Of a stretch of DNA of 64,000 nucleotides, positions 9,027-17,331 are shown in pieces. This stretch comes from Streptomyces sp. L-9-10 (GTDB lineage Bacteria > Actinomycetota > Actinomycetes > Streptomycetales > Streptomycetaceae), in NCBI RefSeq assembly GCF_004151105.1, contig NZ_PHRF01000077.1:1-64000 (forward strand). The letters are read 5' to 3'. The translations under genes were made by a program, and so were the position numbers. Within the stretch, counting starts at the first letter, position 1. Every line of letters begins with the position of its first letter. Under the pieces are notes generated by a model that was not told where the DNA came from, did not search any database, and saw only the letters and a list, made by a program, of their open reading frames with translations.

Positions 9027-9554
9027 ATGTCCGTCGAGTTGCGCAGGGTGCTCGGAACGTTCGCCAGCGGGGTCGTTGCCGTCACCGCCATCCATGACGA
9101 GAAGCCGGTCGGCATGGTCTGCCAGTCGTTCTCGTCGCTCTCCCTCGACCCGCCGCTGGTGCTGTTCTGCCCGGGCGAGGCCTCGACGTCCTGGCCGAAG
9201 ATCCGAGCCGCAGGCAGGTTCGCGATCAATGTGCTGGCGGCCGACCAGCGCCGCCTCTGCGACGCTCTCGCCGGGCCCCGCAAGTTCGACGGCCTCGACT
9301 GGCGCCCGGGGGTCAATGGCGCACCACTGCTGCCCGGCGCGCTCTCCTGGATCGAGGCCGACCTCGCCGACGAACTGCCCGGCGGCGACCACAGCATCGC
9401 CGTCGGCGCCGTCACCGCCTTGACGGCTGAGGGTGACGGCGCTCCGCTCCTCTTCTTCCGCAGTTCGTTCAGGACCCTGACATCTGTTCCCGGCGGAAGC
9501 GACCGAGTCCCGCGCGACCTGATCGGCGCACTGAGCGGAGACCGCTGGTTCTGA
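9027..9554 (+). CDS. Flavin reductase domain protein (second copy)
   Basis: This 175-residue paralogue of the protein at 6966 shares QSFSSLSLDPPLVLFCPG and the following TSWPKIRAAGRFAINVLAAD pattern. It should reduce free flavin with NAD(P)H for a two-component monooxygenase. ATG has GGGAGGATCGCC upstream. It is not an exact duplicate: the C-terminal half differs, with an extra tail SVPGGSDRVPRDLIGALSGD. It stands alone after the SDR remnant and may be the cognate reductase of the decayed HsaA or of another monooxygenase. Confidence 0.8.
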   Translation: MSVELRRVLGTFASGVVAVTAIHDEKPVGMVCQSFSSLSLDPPLVLFCPGEASTSWPKIRAAGRFAINVLAADQRRLCDALAGPRKFDGLDWRPGVNGAPLLPGALSWIEADLADELPGGDHSIAVGAVTALTAEGDGAPLLFFRSSFRTLTSVPGGSDRVPRDLIGALSGDRWF

Positions 9555-9771
9555 TCCGGCTGTCTCCTGCGTCGGGGTCGCCGGCCCCGGCGGCCAGGTC
9601 CCAGCGCGCGGCCGATGTGTGCCGATGATGCATGGGGGTGGTGTCCCGTTGGATCCGAGCAGTGCCGGCGCTCCTGAACAGTGCCGGGCTGCCCTGCGTG
9701 TTTCCGCCGGGATCACTCCACCGCCGGTTGTCCCGGCTGAACTGACCAGAGGGGCCAAGGGGCCCGGTCGA

Positions 9772-10419
9772 TCACTTCAGCCGGGAACGGGTACCTGACG
9801 TCCGAGCGAGTTGCTTCTTGAGGCGGGCGTAGGCTCCGCCCGTAGGCTGGGGGCGAGGCTGGGCCGCGAGGGCGTCCAGGTCGTTCAGCATGTGCTGGGC
9901 CAGGTCGCGCTCGGACTCGTAGTGCCGTTCCGACCAGCGCAGGACCATCTCGGGATAGGCCCAGTCGGAGACCTCGGCGGCGGCTTCGGCGTCGATCGCG
10001 GAGAGCTTGCGCATCTTATCGGCGTAGTCCCGGTGCTGTTCGATGACCGCGCGCAACTTCTCGGGCTCCATCAGGTGGCCGAGCCACACCCGGAGCATGA
10101 CGCCGTGCTTGAGGATGGGCGGCTCGACCGGGGCGTCCCGGGCCCACCGTGTGACAGCCTCCCGCCCTTCGCCGGTGATCGTGTAGACGCGCTTGCCGCG
10201 TGTGCTCTCGGTCAGCTCGACGCGCGACACCGCATAGCCGGCCCTCTCAAGTCGCTTCAGCTCGCTGTAGATCTGGCTGTAGGACGGGCTCCAGTAGAAG
10301 AACTTCAGGCTTGAGTCGGCCCACTTCTTGAGGTCGTAGCCGGACAGTTCCTCTCCGAAGGAGAGCAGCCCGAGGACCGCCCAACTGGTCGGCGGCAGGG
10401 TGGGTGATTTCTCAGTCAC
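9772..10419 (-). CDS. PadR-family transcriptional regulator
   Basis: This 215-residue protein has an N-terminal winged helix (SWAVLGLLSFGEELSGYDLKKW, then YSQIYSELKRLERAGYA and the wing RGKRVYTITGEG) and a C-terminal PadR helical domain (LRAVIEQHRDYADKMRKLSA, WSERHYESERDLAQHMLNDL). PadR proteins usually repress divergent genes until a phenolic or hydrophobic ligand binds. Here the divergent gene is hsaE at 10780 across a 360-base gap. A role in control of the lower steroid pathway is inference. Confidence 0.85.
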   Translation of the reverse strand: MTEKSPTLPPTSWAVLGLLSFGEELSGYDLKKWADSSLKFFYWSPSYSQIYSELKRLERAGYAVSRVELTESTRGKRVYTITGEGREAVTRWARDAPVEPPILKHGVMLRVWLGHLMEPEKLRAVIEQHRDYADKMRKLSAIDAEAAAEVSDWAYPEMVLRWSERHYESERDLAQHMLNDLDALAAQPRPQPTGGAYARLKKQLARTSGTRSRLK

Positions 10420-10779
10420 CCCTGAAGGCTACCGAACCACGATGAAGCGGCAGCGCTATATATCTGTTAGAACTATTCCTGGTCAAATATCAAAAGGTCA
10501 CTCCGGCCGGGCCTGAACGGTGGCGAGTACCGGGCGTCACGAAGTCTCGCCGGTGGCCGGCCGCGCGCATCCGCCGTGAAGGACTGCCGTCCCCCGGCGG
10601 GAGCCGTCCCCCGGCAGGCCGTCCAGGTTGCGCGGCATCCACTCGGCATGGCCGTGGCCCACACATGCCGGCGCTTGCCTGGGTCAGCGCGCCTGTCGGC
10701 GGACCCGAAATGAGAAACCCTCCCAGCCAGCGGGAGACAGGGCAGTGTCAGTACGTCAGACGTCCCTAGGGTCAACCGC
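10420..10779. promoter_or_regulatory. Divergent promoter region between padR and hsaE
   Basis: This 360-base gap has no credible gene. Near padR (10455-10495) it contains a markedly AT-rich stretch around CGCTATATATCTGTTAGAAC and CAAATATCAAAAGG, out of step with the surrounding GC content. That fits a promoter or operator for the regulator. A Streptomyces-like GC-rich stretch leads into the hsaE start. I could not define a clear dyad. Confidence 0.4.
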
Positions 10780-11562
10780 ATGCTGACACAGGACGACCGG
10801 CGGCGAGCGGCCGATCTGCTGCTTGCCGCCGAACTGCGGCGGACACCGATCGCGCCACTCACTGAACTGTTCCCGGCGATAGACGCGGTCGACGCCTATG
10901 AGATCCAGCTGATCAACATGCGTCGACGTTTCGAGACCGGAGCCGTGGTCAACGGGCACAAGGTCGGTCTGTCGTCGAAGGCGATGCAGCAGATGATGGG
11001 CGTCGAAGAACCTGACTACGGGCACCTGCTCGCCGAAATGGAGCTACGGCAGGACGTCCCTGTCGTGGCGGCCCGGTACTGCTGTCCGCGCGTCGAGGTC
11101 GAGGTCGGCTTCGTTCTCGGTAAGGACTTGCCCGGCGACGGCTGCACCGTCGAGGACGTCCTCGACGCCACCGAGCGCGTCGTCCCCGCCCTCGAACTGA
11201 TCGACAGCCGGATCAGCGACTGGAAGATCGGCCTGGCCGACACCATCGCCGACAACGCGTCCTCGGCCGGATATGTGATCGGAGAGGGCGTCGCCCCGGA
11301 CAGTCTCGACCTCACAGCGATCGAAGCGACCCTCTACCGCGACGGCGAGCACGTCGTCGCGGGCCGCTCCGACGCCGTGCTCGGCAACCCCGTCACCGCC
11401 GTCGCCTGGCTGGCCGGCAAGGTTGCCTCCTTCGGGGTCCGGCTGCACGCCGGGCACGTGATCCTGCCAGGCTCCTGCACTCGCGCTATCGACGTCGCCG
11501 CTGGTCAGACGTTCACCGCCGAGTTCACCGGCCTCGGTTCCGTCTCGCTCACCTTCACGTAA
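10780..11562 (+). CDS. hsaE: HsaE, 2-hydroxypenta-2,4-dienoate-type hydratase
   Basis: This 260-residue member of the fumarylacetoacetase-like hydratase family adds water to the 2-hydroxydienoate released by the C-C hydrolase, forming a 4-hydroxy-2-oxo acid. Visible family features are GHKVGLSSKAMQQMMGVEEP near residue 52, the metal-site region VEVEVGFVLGKDLPG near 105, and the C-terminal GHVILPGSCT. It is first in a three-gene set with hsaG (11 bases later) and hsaF, the standard order of the lower meta-cleavage pathway. It may serve rings A/B of steroids or another aromatic; the steroid neighbours favour the first. Confidence 0.9.
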   Translation: MLTQDDRRRAADLLLAAELRRTPIAPLTELFPAIDAVDAYEIQLINMRRRFETGAVVNGHKVGLSSKAMQQMMGVEEPDYGHLLAEMELRQDVPVVAARYCCPRVEVEVGFVLGKDLPGDGCTVEDVLDATERVVPALELIDSRISDWKIGLADTIADNASSAGYVIGEGVAPDSLDLTAIEATLYRDGEHVVAGRSDAVLGNPVTAVAWLAGKVASFGVRLHAGHVILPGSCTRAIDVAAGQTFTAEFTGLGSVSLTFT

Positions 11563-11573
11563 AGGAGCGCCCC

Positions 11574-12470
11574 GTGGCCAAAGCCACCGCGGCCATCGTC
11601 GGGCCCGGCAACATCGGCACCGACCTGCTCTACAAGCTGCTGCGCAGCGACCGCATCGAACCCCGGTACATGGTCGGCGTCGATCCGGAGTCCGAGGGCC
11701 TGAAAAGGGCCGCGCACCTCGGCCTGGAAAGCAGCCACGAGGGCATCGACTGGCTGCTTTCCCGTACCGAACTGCCCGATCTGGTCTTCGAGGCCACCAG
11801 CGCCTACGTGCACCGGGCCGCGGCCCCCCGCTACCGGGAGGCGGGCATCCGGGCGATCGACCTCACTCCGGCCGCCGTCGGACCTGCCGTGGTACCCCCT
11901 GCCAATCTCACCGAACACCTCGACGCGGACAACGTCTCGCTGATCACCTGCGGCGGGCAGGCGACGATCCCGATGGTCCACGCGGTGTCGCGGGTCGTCC
12001 CGGTCGAGTACGCGGAGATCGTGGCCTCGGTGGCGTCGCAGAGTGCGGGGCCGGGCACCCGCGCCAACATCGACGAGTTCACCAAGACCACCCGGTGCGG
12101 CATCGAGGTGATCGGCGGCGCCCGCCGGGGCAAGGCGATCATCATCCTCAACCCGGCCGACCCGCCGCCCCTCATGCGTGACACGGTCTTCTGCGCCATC
12201 CCTGCCGACGCCGACCGCGACAAGATCACCGAGTCGGTCCACCAGATCGCCGCCGATGTCGCTGTCTACGTACCCGGCTACCGGCTGTGCGGCGATCCCC
12301 AGTTCGACGACCCCACCCCGGTCTCCGGCGGGCTCGCCCGGGTGGCGATCTTCCTGGAGGTCGAGGGCGCGGGGGACTTCCTGCCGCCCTACGCGGGAAA
12401 CCTCGACATCATGACGGCCGCCGCCACCAAGGTCGGCGAAGAGTTCGCCAAACGCATCGCGGGAGCCTGA
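11574..12470 (+). CDS. hsaG: HsaG, acetaldehyde/propionaldehyde dehydrogenase (CoA-acylating)
   Basis: This 298-residue protein oxidises the aldehyde made by HsaF to acyl-CoA using NAD and CoA. The N-terminal NAD fold begins AAIVGPGNIGTDLLYKLL. The catalytic Cys lies in SLITCGGQATIPM at about residue 126. GTG start with AAAGGAG upstream, and the stop is one base before hsaF. Length and motifs are typical of the bacterial aldolase-dehydrogenase pair, in which the aldehyde is channelled directly from the aldolase. Confidence 0.93.
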   Translation: MAKATAAIVGPGNIGTDLLYKLLRSDRIEPRYMVGVDPESEGLKRAAHLGLESSHEGIDWLLSRTELPDLVFEATSAYVHRAAAPRYREAGIRAIDLTPAAVGPAVVPPANLTEHLDADNVSLITCGGQATIPMVHAVSRVVPVEYAEIVASVASQSAGPGTRANIDEFTKTTRCGIEVIGGARRGKAIIILNPADPPPLMRDTVFCAIPADADRDKITESVHQIAADVAVYVPGYRLCGDPQFDDPTPVSGGLARVAIFLEVEGAGDFLPPYAGNLDIMTAAATKVGEEFAKRIAGA

Positions 12471-12471
12471 C

Positions 12472-13494
12472 ATGCCTTACAACAACGAGTGGGACATCCG
12501 CGTCACCGACTCGTCCCTGCGCGACGGCTCTCACGCCAAGCGCCACCAGTTCACCGTCGAGCATGTCGTGGACATCGTCTCCGCCCTCGATGAAGCAGGC
12601 GTGCCCGTCATCGAGGTCACCCACGGCGACGGTCTCGGGGGCTCCTCCTTCAACTACGGATTCTCCAAGACGCCCGAACAAGAGCTCATCAAGGCCGCGG
12701 TGAAGACGGCTCGTCAGGCGAAGATCGCGTTCCTGATGCTGCCCGGGCTCGGCGTCAAGGAGGACATCCGCGAGGCCGCGGACAACGGAGCGTCGATCTG
12801 CCGGATCGCCACCCACTGCACCGAGGCCGATGTGTCGATCCAGCACTTCGGTCTGGCTCGCGAACTGGGCCTGGAGACCGTCGGCTTCCTGATGATGTCC
12901 CACAGCCGGCCGCCCGAGGTGCTCGCGAGGCAGGCGCGGATCATGGCCGACGCCGGCTGCCAGTGCGTGTACGTCGTCGACAGCGCGGGCGCCCTGATCC
13001 TGGAACAGACCACCGACCGGATCGCCGCCCTGGTCGCCGAACTCGGCGACGACGCCCAAGTCGGCTTCCACGGGCACGAGAACCTGGGCCTCGGCGTCGC
13101 CAACAGCGTCGCCGCCGTCCGCGCGGGCGCCCTCCAGATCGACGGCTCCGTCCGCAGGTTCGGCGCGGGCGCGGGCAACACACCCGTCGAGGCGTTCGCC
13201 GCAGTCTGCGAGAAGCTCGGCCTCCGTACCGGCATCGACGTCATGAAAATCGTCGACGCGGCCGAGGACGTCGTCCGCCCCGTCATGGACGACGAGTGCA
13301 CCTTGGGCCGCATGGAGCTCATGATGGGGTACGCGGGTGTCTACTCCAGCTTCCTCAAGCACGCCGCCCAGCACGCCGACCGCTATGGCGTCTCCGGCGC
13401 GGAGATCCTCGTCCGCGCCGGCCGGCGCAACCTCGTCGGCGGGCAGGAGGATCAGCTCATCGACATCGCTCTGGAGATCGCCGGGCAGGGCTGA
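12472..13494 (+). CDS. hsaF: HsaF, 4-hydroxy-2-oxovalerate/hexanoate aldolase
   Basis: This 340-residue HMGL-like TIM-barrel aldolase splits 4-hydroxy-2-oxo acids into pyruvate and an aldehyde. It shows the metal and catalytic signature RVTDSSLRDGSHAKRHQF near the N-terminus, the His pair GFHGHENLGLGVANS near residue 200, and GAGAGNTPVEAF. ATG is one base after the hsaG stop, so the two are almost certainly co-translated and form the channelling complex. No further gene follows in this operon; the next 800 bases hold a decayed transposase. Confidence 0.93.
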   Translation: MPYNNEWDIRVTDSSLRDGSHAKRHQFTVEHVVDIVSALDEAGVPVIEVTHGDGLGGSSFNYGFSKTPEQELIKAAVKTARQAKIAFLMLPGLGVKEDIREAADNGASICRIATHCTEADVSIQHFGLARELGLETVGFLMMSHSRPPEVLARQARIMADAGCQCVYVVDSAGALILEQTTDRIAALVAELGDDAQVGFHGHENLGLGVANSVAAVRAGALQIDGSVRRFGAGAGNTPVEAFAAVCEKLGLRTGIDVMKIVDAAEDVVRPVMDDECTLGRMELMMGYAGVYSSFLKHAAQHADRYGVSGAEILVRAGRRNLVGGQEDQLIDIALEIAGQG

Positions 13495-13589
13495 CGCCCC
13501 CGGCCGCCCAACGGGGTCGGTGCAGCCCTCACATCCAGCCGCTGCGCTGCGTCCAGGCGACCATCCCGCTCAGCGTCCGTGAGCGAGCT

Positions 13590-14104
13590 CGTTGATGCTG
13601 CCTTCCACTCCGGAGCGGACCGAACAGCGGGCCTGCCATTCGGGTGTCTGTTGCTCGGCGCGGACGCGGAGTCGCAGATCGCGGAGTTCACGCGGGGGAA
13701 AGCCCAGGGTTCGGGCGCTGTCGGCGGTGGTCGTGCAGCGGGTGCGGCCGGACAGGGGCGGTACTGGCTCTTGGTGAACGGTGCCACGATGCGGGCCGTC
13801 GGGTTGTAGGCCGAGACGACTGCGACGGCTGAGGGCGGCAGCCCGCCGTCCTCAACGGTGCGCCGGCGCAAGCGGCCGGCCCCGCCGCGGCAGTACTTCT
13901 GCACAATGATCTGCCGCAGGCCGGCACGTACGTGAAATCGATGCGGCAGCGAACTGCCTCGGCCGCCTGCCGATCCGACAGACCGGGCAGGAACCGCAGC
14001 ACACGGTGGCCGGCTGAGCGGGCGAGGAGACCCGGACGGCCGTCACGCGGATACCGGTCGGCGAAGTCCTCGTCACGCCACAGCCCGCCCAGGCGGTCTC
14101 TCAC
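13590..14104 (-). mobile_element. Decayed IS1182-like transposase
   Basis: Two separated pieces of one transposase are readable on the minus strand. At 14104-13930 the N-terminal part reads GGLWRDEDFADRYPRDGRPG, then GLSDRQAAEAVRCRIDFTY. At about 13745-13578, in another frame, the C-terminal part reads RCTTTADSARTLGFPPRELR, then EQQTPEWQARCSVRSGVEGS. The middle, carrying most of the catalytic core, is missing, and the frame changes between pieces. No intact ends were recognised. It separates the hsaEGF operon from the IclR gene. Confidence 0.7.
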
Positions 14105-14262
14105 TCACATCGCCGTCGTGCCACCCGGGTTGCTCGCCCGCGCCATCTGCACCGTCAGAGAAGGCACTTGCTCACCAGAACGGGCATGGAGCGACAACGG
14201 GCACCTCGACAACTGCGTCGTCCTTGAACAGAGCCGAGCATGCCCGTTGATCCTGCCGCCCC

Positions 14263-14287
14263 GCCGGGGATCCCCAAGATCCCCGGC
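14263..14287. terminator. Hairpin terminator downstream of the IclR gene
   Basis: GCCGGGGATC and GATCCCCGGC form a perfect 10-bp stem around a 5-base loop, just past the 3' end of the minus-strand IclR gene. No U-tract follows, which is usual for terminators in GC-rich actinomycetes. Confidence 0.6.
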
Positions 14288-14297
14288 GGAGTCGGGC

Positions 14298-15143
14298 TCA
14301 GCGCATCCTCGGGCCGGACCAGACCTGGCCGGCCCGGTCCGGTCGTGGTGGTTCCGCCGGCGGGACGGGGCCGCGGTGCCCCGGGACGAACAGCGCGTGC
14401 CGGGTCTGGCGCGCTGTGACCAGCAGTGGCGGGATCAGAGCCTGCAGCTTGATCCGGCTGGGTGCGCCCGCGAGGGAAATGGCGGCGATGGCACGGCCCG
14501 TGGCATCCCGGAGCGGCGCCGCGACACAGACGATCCCCCGGTAGTTCTCCTCGCGGTCGAAGGCCACACCGCGTTCACGGATCTGGGCGAGTTCACGGCG
14601 GAACGCGTGGGGATCGGTGATGGTGAAAGGCGTCCGGGCGGGCAGGCCCGCCTTGAGGATCTCGTCCAGCTCGTCCTCGTCGGCGAAGGACAGCATCGCT
14701 TTTCCCGCGCTGGTGCAGTAGGCGGGCTGGCGGCCGCCCAGGCGTGAGGGAATGCGGTTGTCGGGAGAGCCGCCGATCTTCTCCAGGTAGACGATCTCGT
14801 GTCCGTCCAGGATGGAGAGGTGGACCAGGGCACCGGTGCTGCTGTGCAGATGGTGCAGATAGGGGAGTGAGGCGTCGCGGAGCCAGTTCTGATGGGTGGC
14901 GAGCGCGCCCAGCTCGATCAGCCTGAGGCCGAGCCGGTATTTGGCACCCGTGCGCTCCAGTCCTTTGAGCTGGACGAGTTGGTCGAGGATCCGGTGCACC
15001 GAGGATCGCGGCAGGCCTGTGCGGCGCACCACGTCCATCAACGACAGCTCCGGCGTGGACGTGTTGAAGGAATACAGGATCAGTGCGGCCCGCGCGAGCA
15101 TCGAGCTGCCGATGTCGGGCCTGCTGGCGGCGGGGACTGCCAT
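14298..15143 (-). CDS. IclR-family transcriptional regulator
   Basis: This 281-residue protein has an N-terminal winged helix (MLARAALILYSFNTSTPELS, then DVVRRTGLPRSSVHRILDQL) followed by the IclR effector domain (DGHEIVYLEKIGG, YCTSAGKAMLSF, RGVAFDREENYRGIVCVAAP). ATG 15143 is chosen because CAGGAG lies six bases upstream; the frame stays open further back. It is divergent from the hsaA-hsaD-hsaC-kshA operon, and two palindromes lie in the shared promoter. Control of that operon by a steroid or ring metabolite is a reasonable inference. The C-terminus has an extra Pro/Arg-rich tail of about 25 residues. Confidence 0.88.
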   Translation of the reverse strand: MAVPAASRPDIGSSMLARAALILYSFNTSTPELSLMDVVRRTGLPRSSVHRILDQLVQLKGLERTGAKYRLGLRLIELGALATHQNWLRDASLPYLHHLHSSTGALVHLSILDGHEIVYLEKIGGSPDNRIPSRLGGRQPAYCTSAGKAMLSFADEDELDEILKAGLPARTPFTITDPHAFRRELAQIRERGVAFDREENYRGIVCVAAPLRDATGRAIAAISLAGAPSRIKLQALIPPLLVTARQTRHALFVPGHRGPVPPAEPPRPDRAGQVWSGPRMR

Positions 15144-15240
15144 GTCGAGCTCCTGTCCGTCCGGTGGGTGGAACCGACCGGCTTTCCCGATCTTGAACGC
15201 GGCGCCCGCATGGCTGGACATCATCGACGGGCACTCGGTC

Positions 15241-15277
15241 TCCCGCTGAGCGGGATGTTCTTATTCCTAATAGGAAC
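15241..15277. promoter_or_regulatory. Two adjacent palindromes in the iclR-hsaA promoter region
   Basis: TCCCGCTGAGCGGGA (15241-15255) has perfect 7-bp arms around one base. One base later, at 15257-15277, a 21-bp dyad begins GTTCTTATT and ends AATAGGAAC, with 8 of 9 arm positions pairing. Position between divergent genes and IclR-like dimension make them operator candidates. Confidence 0.6.
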
Positions 15278-15346
15278 ACCCCGCTTAACGTATTCGCAAC
15301 GGGTCCGTGAGCTGGCTCACAGGACGTACGGAGTAAGGAGCGCGAA

Positions 15347-16513
15347 TTGAGCGAGCAAGTATTCGAGGTCGTCCGTTCCCTTGTCCCGGTCATCCGCGAG
15401 CGGGCCGCCGAGGCGGAAGCAGCCCGGCGGGTTCCCGAAGCGACGATCGAGGAGCTGTCCGACGCCGGCTTCTTCCGGTTGCTGCAGCCGAAGCGCTACG
15501 GGGGACTGGAAGCCGACCCTGTGCTCTTCTACACCGCCGTCAAGGAGATCGCTGCCGCCTGCGGCTCGACCGGCTGGGTCGCCTCGGTCGTCGGAGTCCA
15601 CTCCTGGCAACTCGGCTTGTTCCCGGACGAGGCGCAGCATGAGGTCTGGGGCAATGACCAGAGCGCCCGCATCTCCTCCTCCTACGCGCCGACCGGCCGG
15701 ATCACGCCGGTCGACGGCGGCTTCAAAGTCAGCGGCCGCTGGAGCTTCTCCTCCGGCTGTGACCACGCCCAGTGGGTGTTCCTGGGAGGCCTGATCCCGG
15801 GCCCCGACGGCACCCCCGTCGACATGCGCACCCTCCTGCTGCCCCGCACCGACTACAAGATCGACGACGTCTGGGACACCGTCGGCCTGCGCGGTACGGG
15901 CAGCAACGACATCGTGGTCGAGGACGTATTCGTCCCCGAGCACCGGACTCTCAGCTTCGCGAACACGAGTGCTCTGGACTGCCCCGGTAACGAGGTCAAC
16001 ACCTCCCCGCTCTACCGGCTCCCGTTCGCTGCCATGTTCACCACGACGATCTCCGCCCCGATCGTCGGCATAGCGCAGAACGCCCTCGACGCCTACCTTC
16101 AGGCCACGAAGGAACGCATCCGCCTCTCCTACGGCGGCCAGAAGGTGGCCGAGGACCCGCACGCCCAGGTGCGCATCGCCACCGCCGCCAGCGAGATCGA
16201 CGCCGCTTGGCTCCAGCTCTCCCATAACATCGCCGAGCAGCTCCGGCTGACCGAGGCGGGGGAGGATCTCCCGCTGAAGCTCCGCCTGGCCACCCGGCGT
16301 GACCAGGTGATGGCCACTCAGCGCGCGATCAGGGCCGTCGACCTGCTGTTCGAGAACGCGGGCGGGCGCGCACTCAAGGCCGGCAACCCGGTCCAGCGGG
16401 CCTGGCGCGATGCCCACGCGGGCCGTGTCCACGTCGCCAACGACCCGGAGCGCGCGCTCGCCATGTACGGCCAGGGCGCGCTCGGTCTCGAAGTGACGGA
16501 CGTGATGCTGTGA
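15347..16513 (+). CDS. hsaA: HsaA, flavin-dependent 3-HSA hydroxylase, oxygenase component
   Basis: This 388-residue acyl-CoA-dehydrogenase-fold monooxygenase uses reduced flavin from HsaB to hydroxylate the phenolic secosteroid 3-HSA to the catechol 3,4-DHSA. Features include GFFRLLQPKRYGGLEADP near the N-terminus, GSTGWVASVVGVHSW, WSFSSGCDHAQWVFLGG, LRGTGSNDIVVEDVFVPEH at about 180, and a C-terminal QRAWRDAHAGRVHVAND. TTG start six bases after AAGGAG. It overlaps hsaD by four bases and heads the intact operon. The substrate is assigned from the HsaC, HsaD and KshA neighbours; related enzymes act on other phenols. Confidence 0.88.
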   Translation: MSEQVFEVVRSLVPVIRERAAEAEAARRVPEATIEELSDAGFFRLLQPKRYGGLEADPVLFYTAVKEIAAACGSTGWVASVVGVHSWQLGLFPDEAQHEVWGNDQSARISSSYAPTGRITPVDGGFKVSGRWSFSSGCDHAQWVFLGGLIPGPDGTPVDMRTLLLPRTDYKIDDVWDTVGLRGTGSNDIVVEDVFVPEHRTLSFANTSALDCPGNEVNTSPLYRLPFAAMFTTTISAPIVGIAQNALDAYLQATKERIRLSYGGQKVAEDPHAQVRIATAASEIDAAWLQLSHNIAEQLRLTEAGEDLPLKLRLATRRDQVMATQRAIRAVDLLFENAGGRALKAGNPVQRAWRDAHAGRVHVANDPERALAMYGQGALGLEVTDVML

Positions 16514-17331
16514 CTGAGGGAACCGCGAAGAACGGCCTGTTCTACACCGAAGAGGGTGACGGAAATCCGCTGATCATGCTGCATGGCGGCGGGCCCGGCG
16601 CGTCCGGGGTCAGCAACTTTGGCGCCAATCTGCCGGTGTTCGCCGAGCGGTTCCGCACCCTGCTGGTGGACCAGCCCGGCTACGGCCGTTCGGTGAAGCC
16701 CGAACGCTTCGAGAAGCAGTTCTTCACCGCCGCCGCGGCAGCGGTCGTCGAGCTGATGGATGAACTGGGCATCGACAAGGCCCATGTCCTGGGCAACTCC
16801 CTGGGCGGCGGCACCGCCGCCCGGATGGCGATCAACCATCCGGACCGGGTCGACAGGCTCGTCCTCATGGGCCCGGGTGGTGTCAGCCTCAACGTGCTGG
16901 CCGCTGACCCCACCGAGGGCATCAGGCGGCTGTTCGAGTTTTCGGCGGGCCCGACCCGCGAGAGTCTCGTCGCCTTCCTGACGGCCCTCGCCCACGATCC
17001 GGCACTGGTGACCGAGGATCTCATCGCCAAACGCCTCGCCTCGGCGACCGACCCCGAGACCGTACGCGGCAATGCCGCGATGGCCGCGACCTTCGCGAAC
17101 CCCGCGATGGCCGAGGAGGGAATGCTCTGGCGCGAGGCTTACAAGATCCGCCACGAGACGCTGCTGACCTGGGGCCGCGAGGACCGCGTCAACCCCTTGG
17201 ACGGCGCGCTCGTCGCCCTGAAGACCATCCCGAACGCGCGGCTGCATGTCTTCCCGCATTGCGGCCACTGGGCGCAGACCGAGCGTTTCGACGAGTTCAA
17301 CCGTGTCGCTCTCAACTTCCTGGAGTCCTGA
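16510..17331 (+). CDS. hsaD: HsaD, 4,9-DSHA C-C hydrolase
   Basis: This 273-residue alpha/beta hydrolase cleaves the ring-opened product of HsaC. It shows the oxyanion loop LIMLHGGGPGASGVSNFGAN, the nucleophile elbow GNSLGGGTAARMA (Ser at about residue 98), the acid site WGREDRVNP, and the catalytic His HCGHWAQTERF. GTG start overlaps the hsaA stop, and its stop touches the hsaC start. It resembles the separate hydrolase at 3087 in all four motifs, so the window encodes two meta-cleavage hydrolases. Confidence 0.92.
   Translation: MTEGTAKNGLFYTEEGDGNPLIMLHGGGPGASGVSNFGANLPVFAERFRTLLVDQPGYGRSVKPERFEKQFFTAAAAAVVELMDELGIDKAHVLGNSLGGGTAARMAINHPDRVDRLVLMGPGGVSLNVLAADPTEGIRRLFEFSAGPTRESLVAFLTALAHDPALVTEDLIAKRLASATDPETVRGNAAMAATFANPAMAEEGMLWREAYKIRHETLLTWGREDRVNPLDGALVALKTIPNARLHVFPHCGHWAQTERFDEFNRVALNFLES

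Noticed and set aside
7269..9758. An 829-codon open frame on the minus strand
   Set aside because: It runs antisense to the OYE and flavin reductase genes and its translation has no family motif except the short SDR remnant at 8800-8998. It is an artefact of high GC content.
14179..14248. Perfect 10-bp inverted repeat AACGGGCATG ... CATGCCCGTT with a 50-base gap
   Set aside because: The loop is too long for a terminator and no transposase end or operator context matches. It is noted but not assigned a function.
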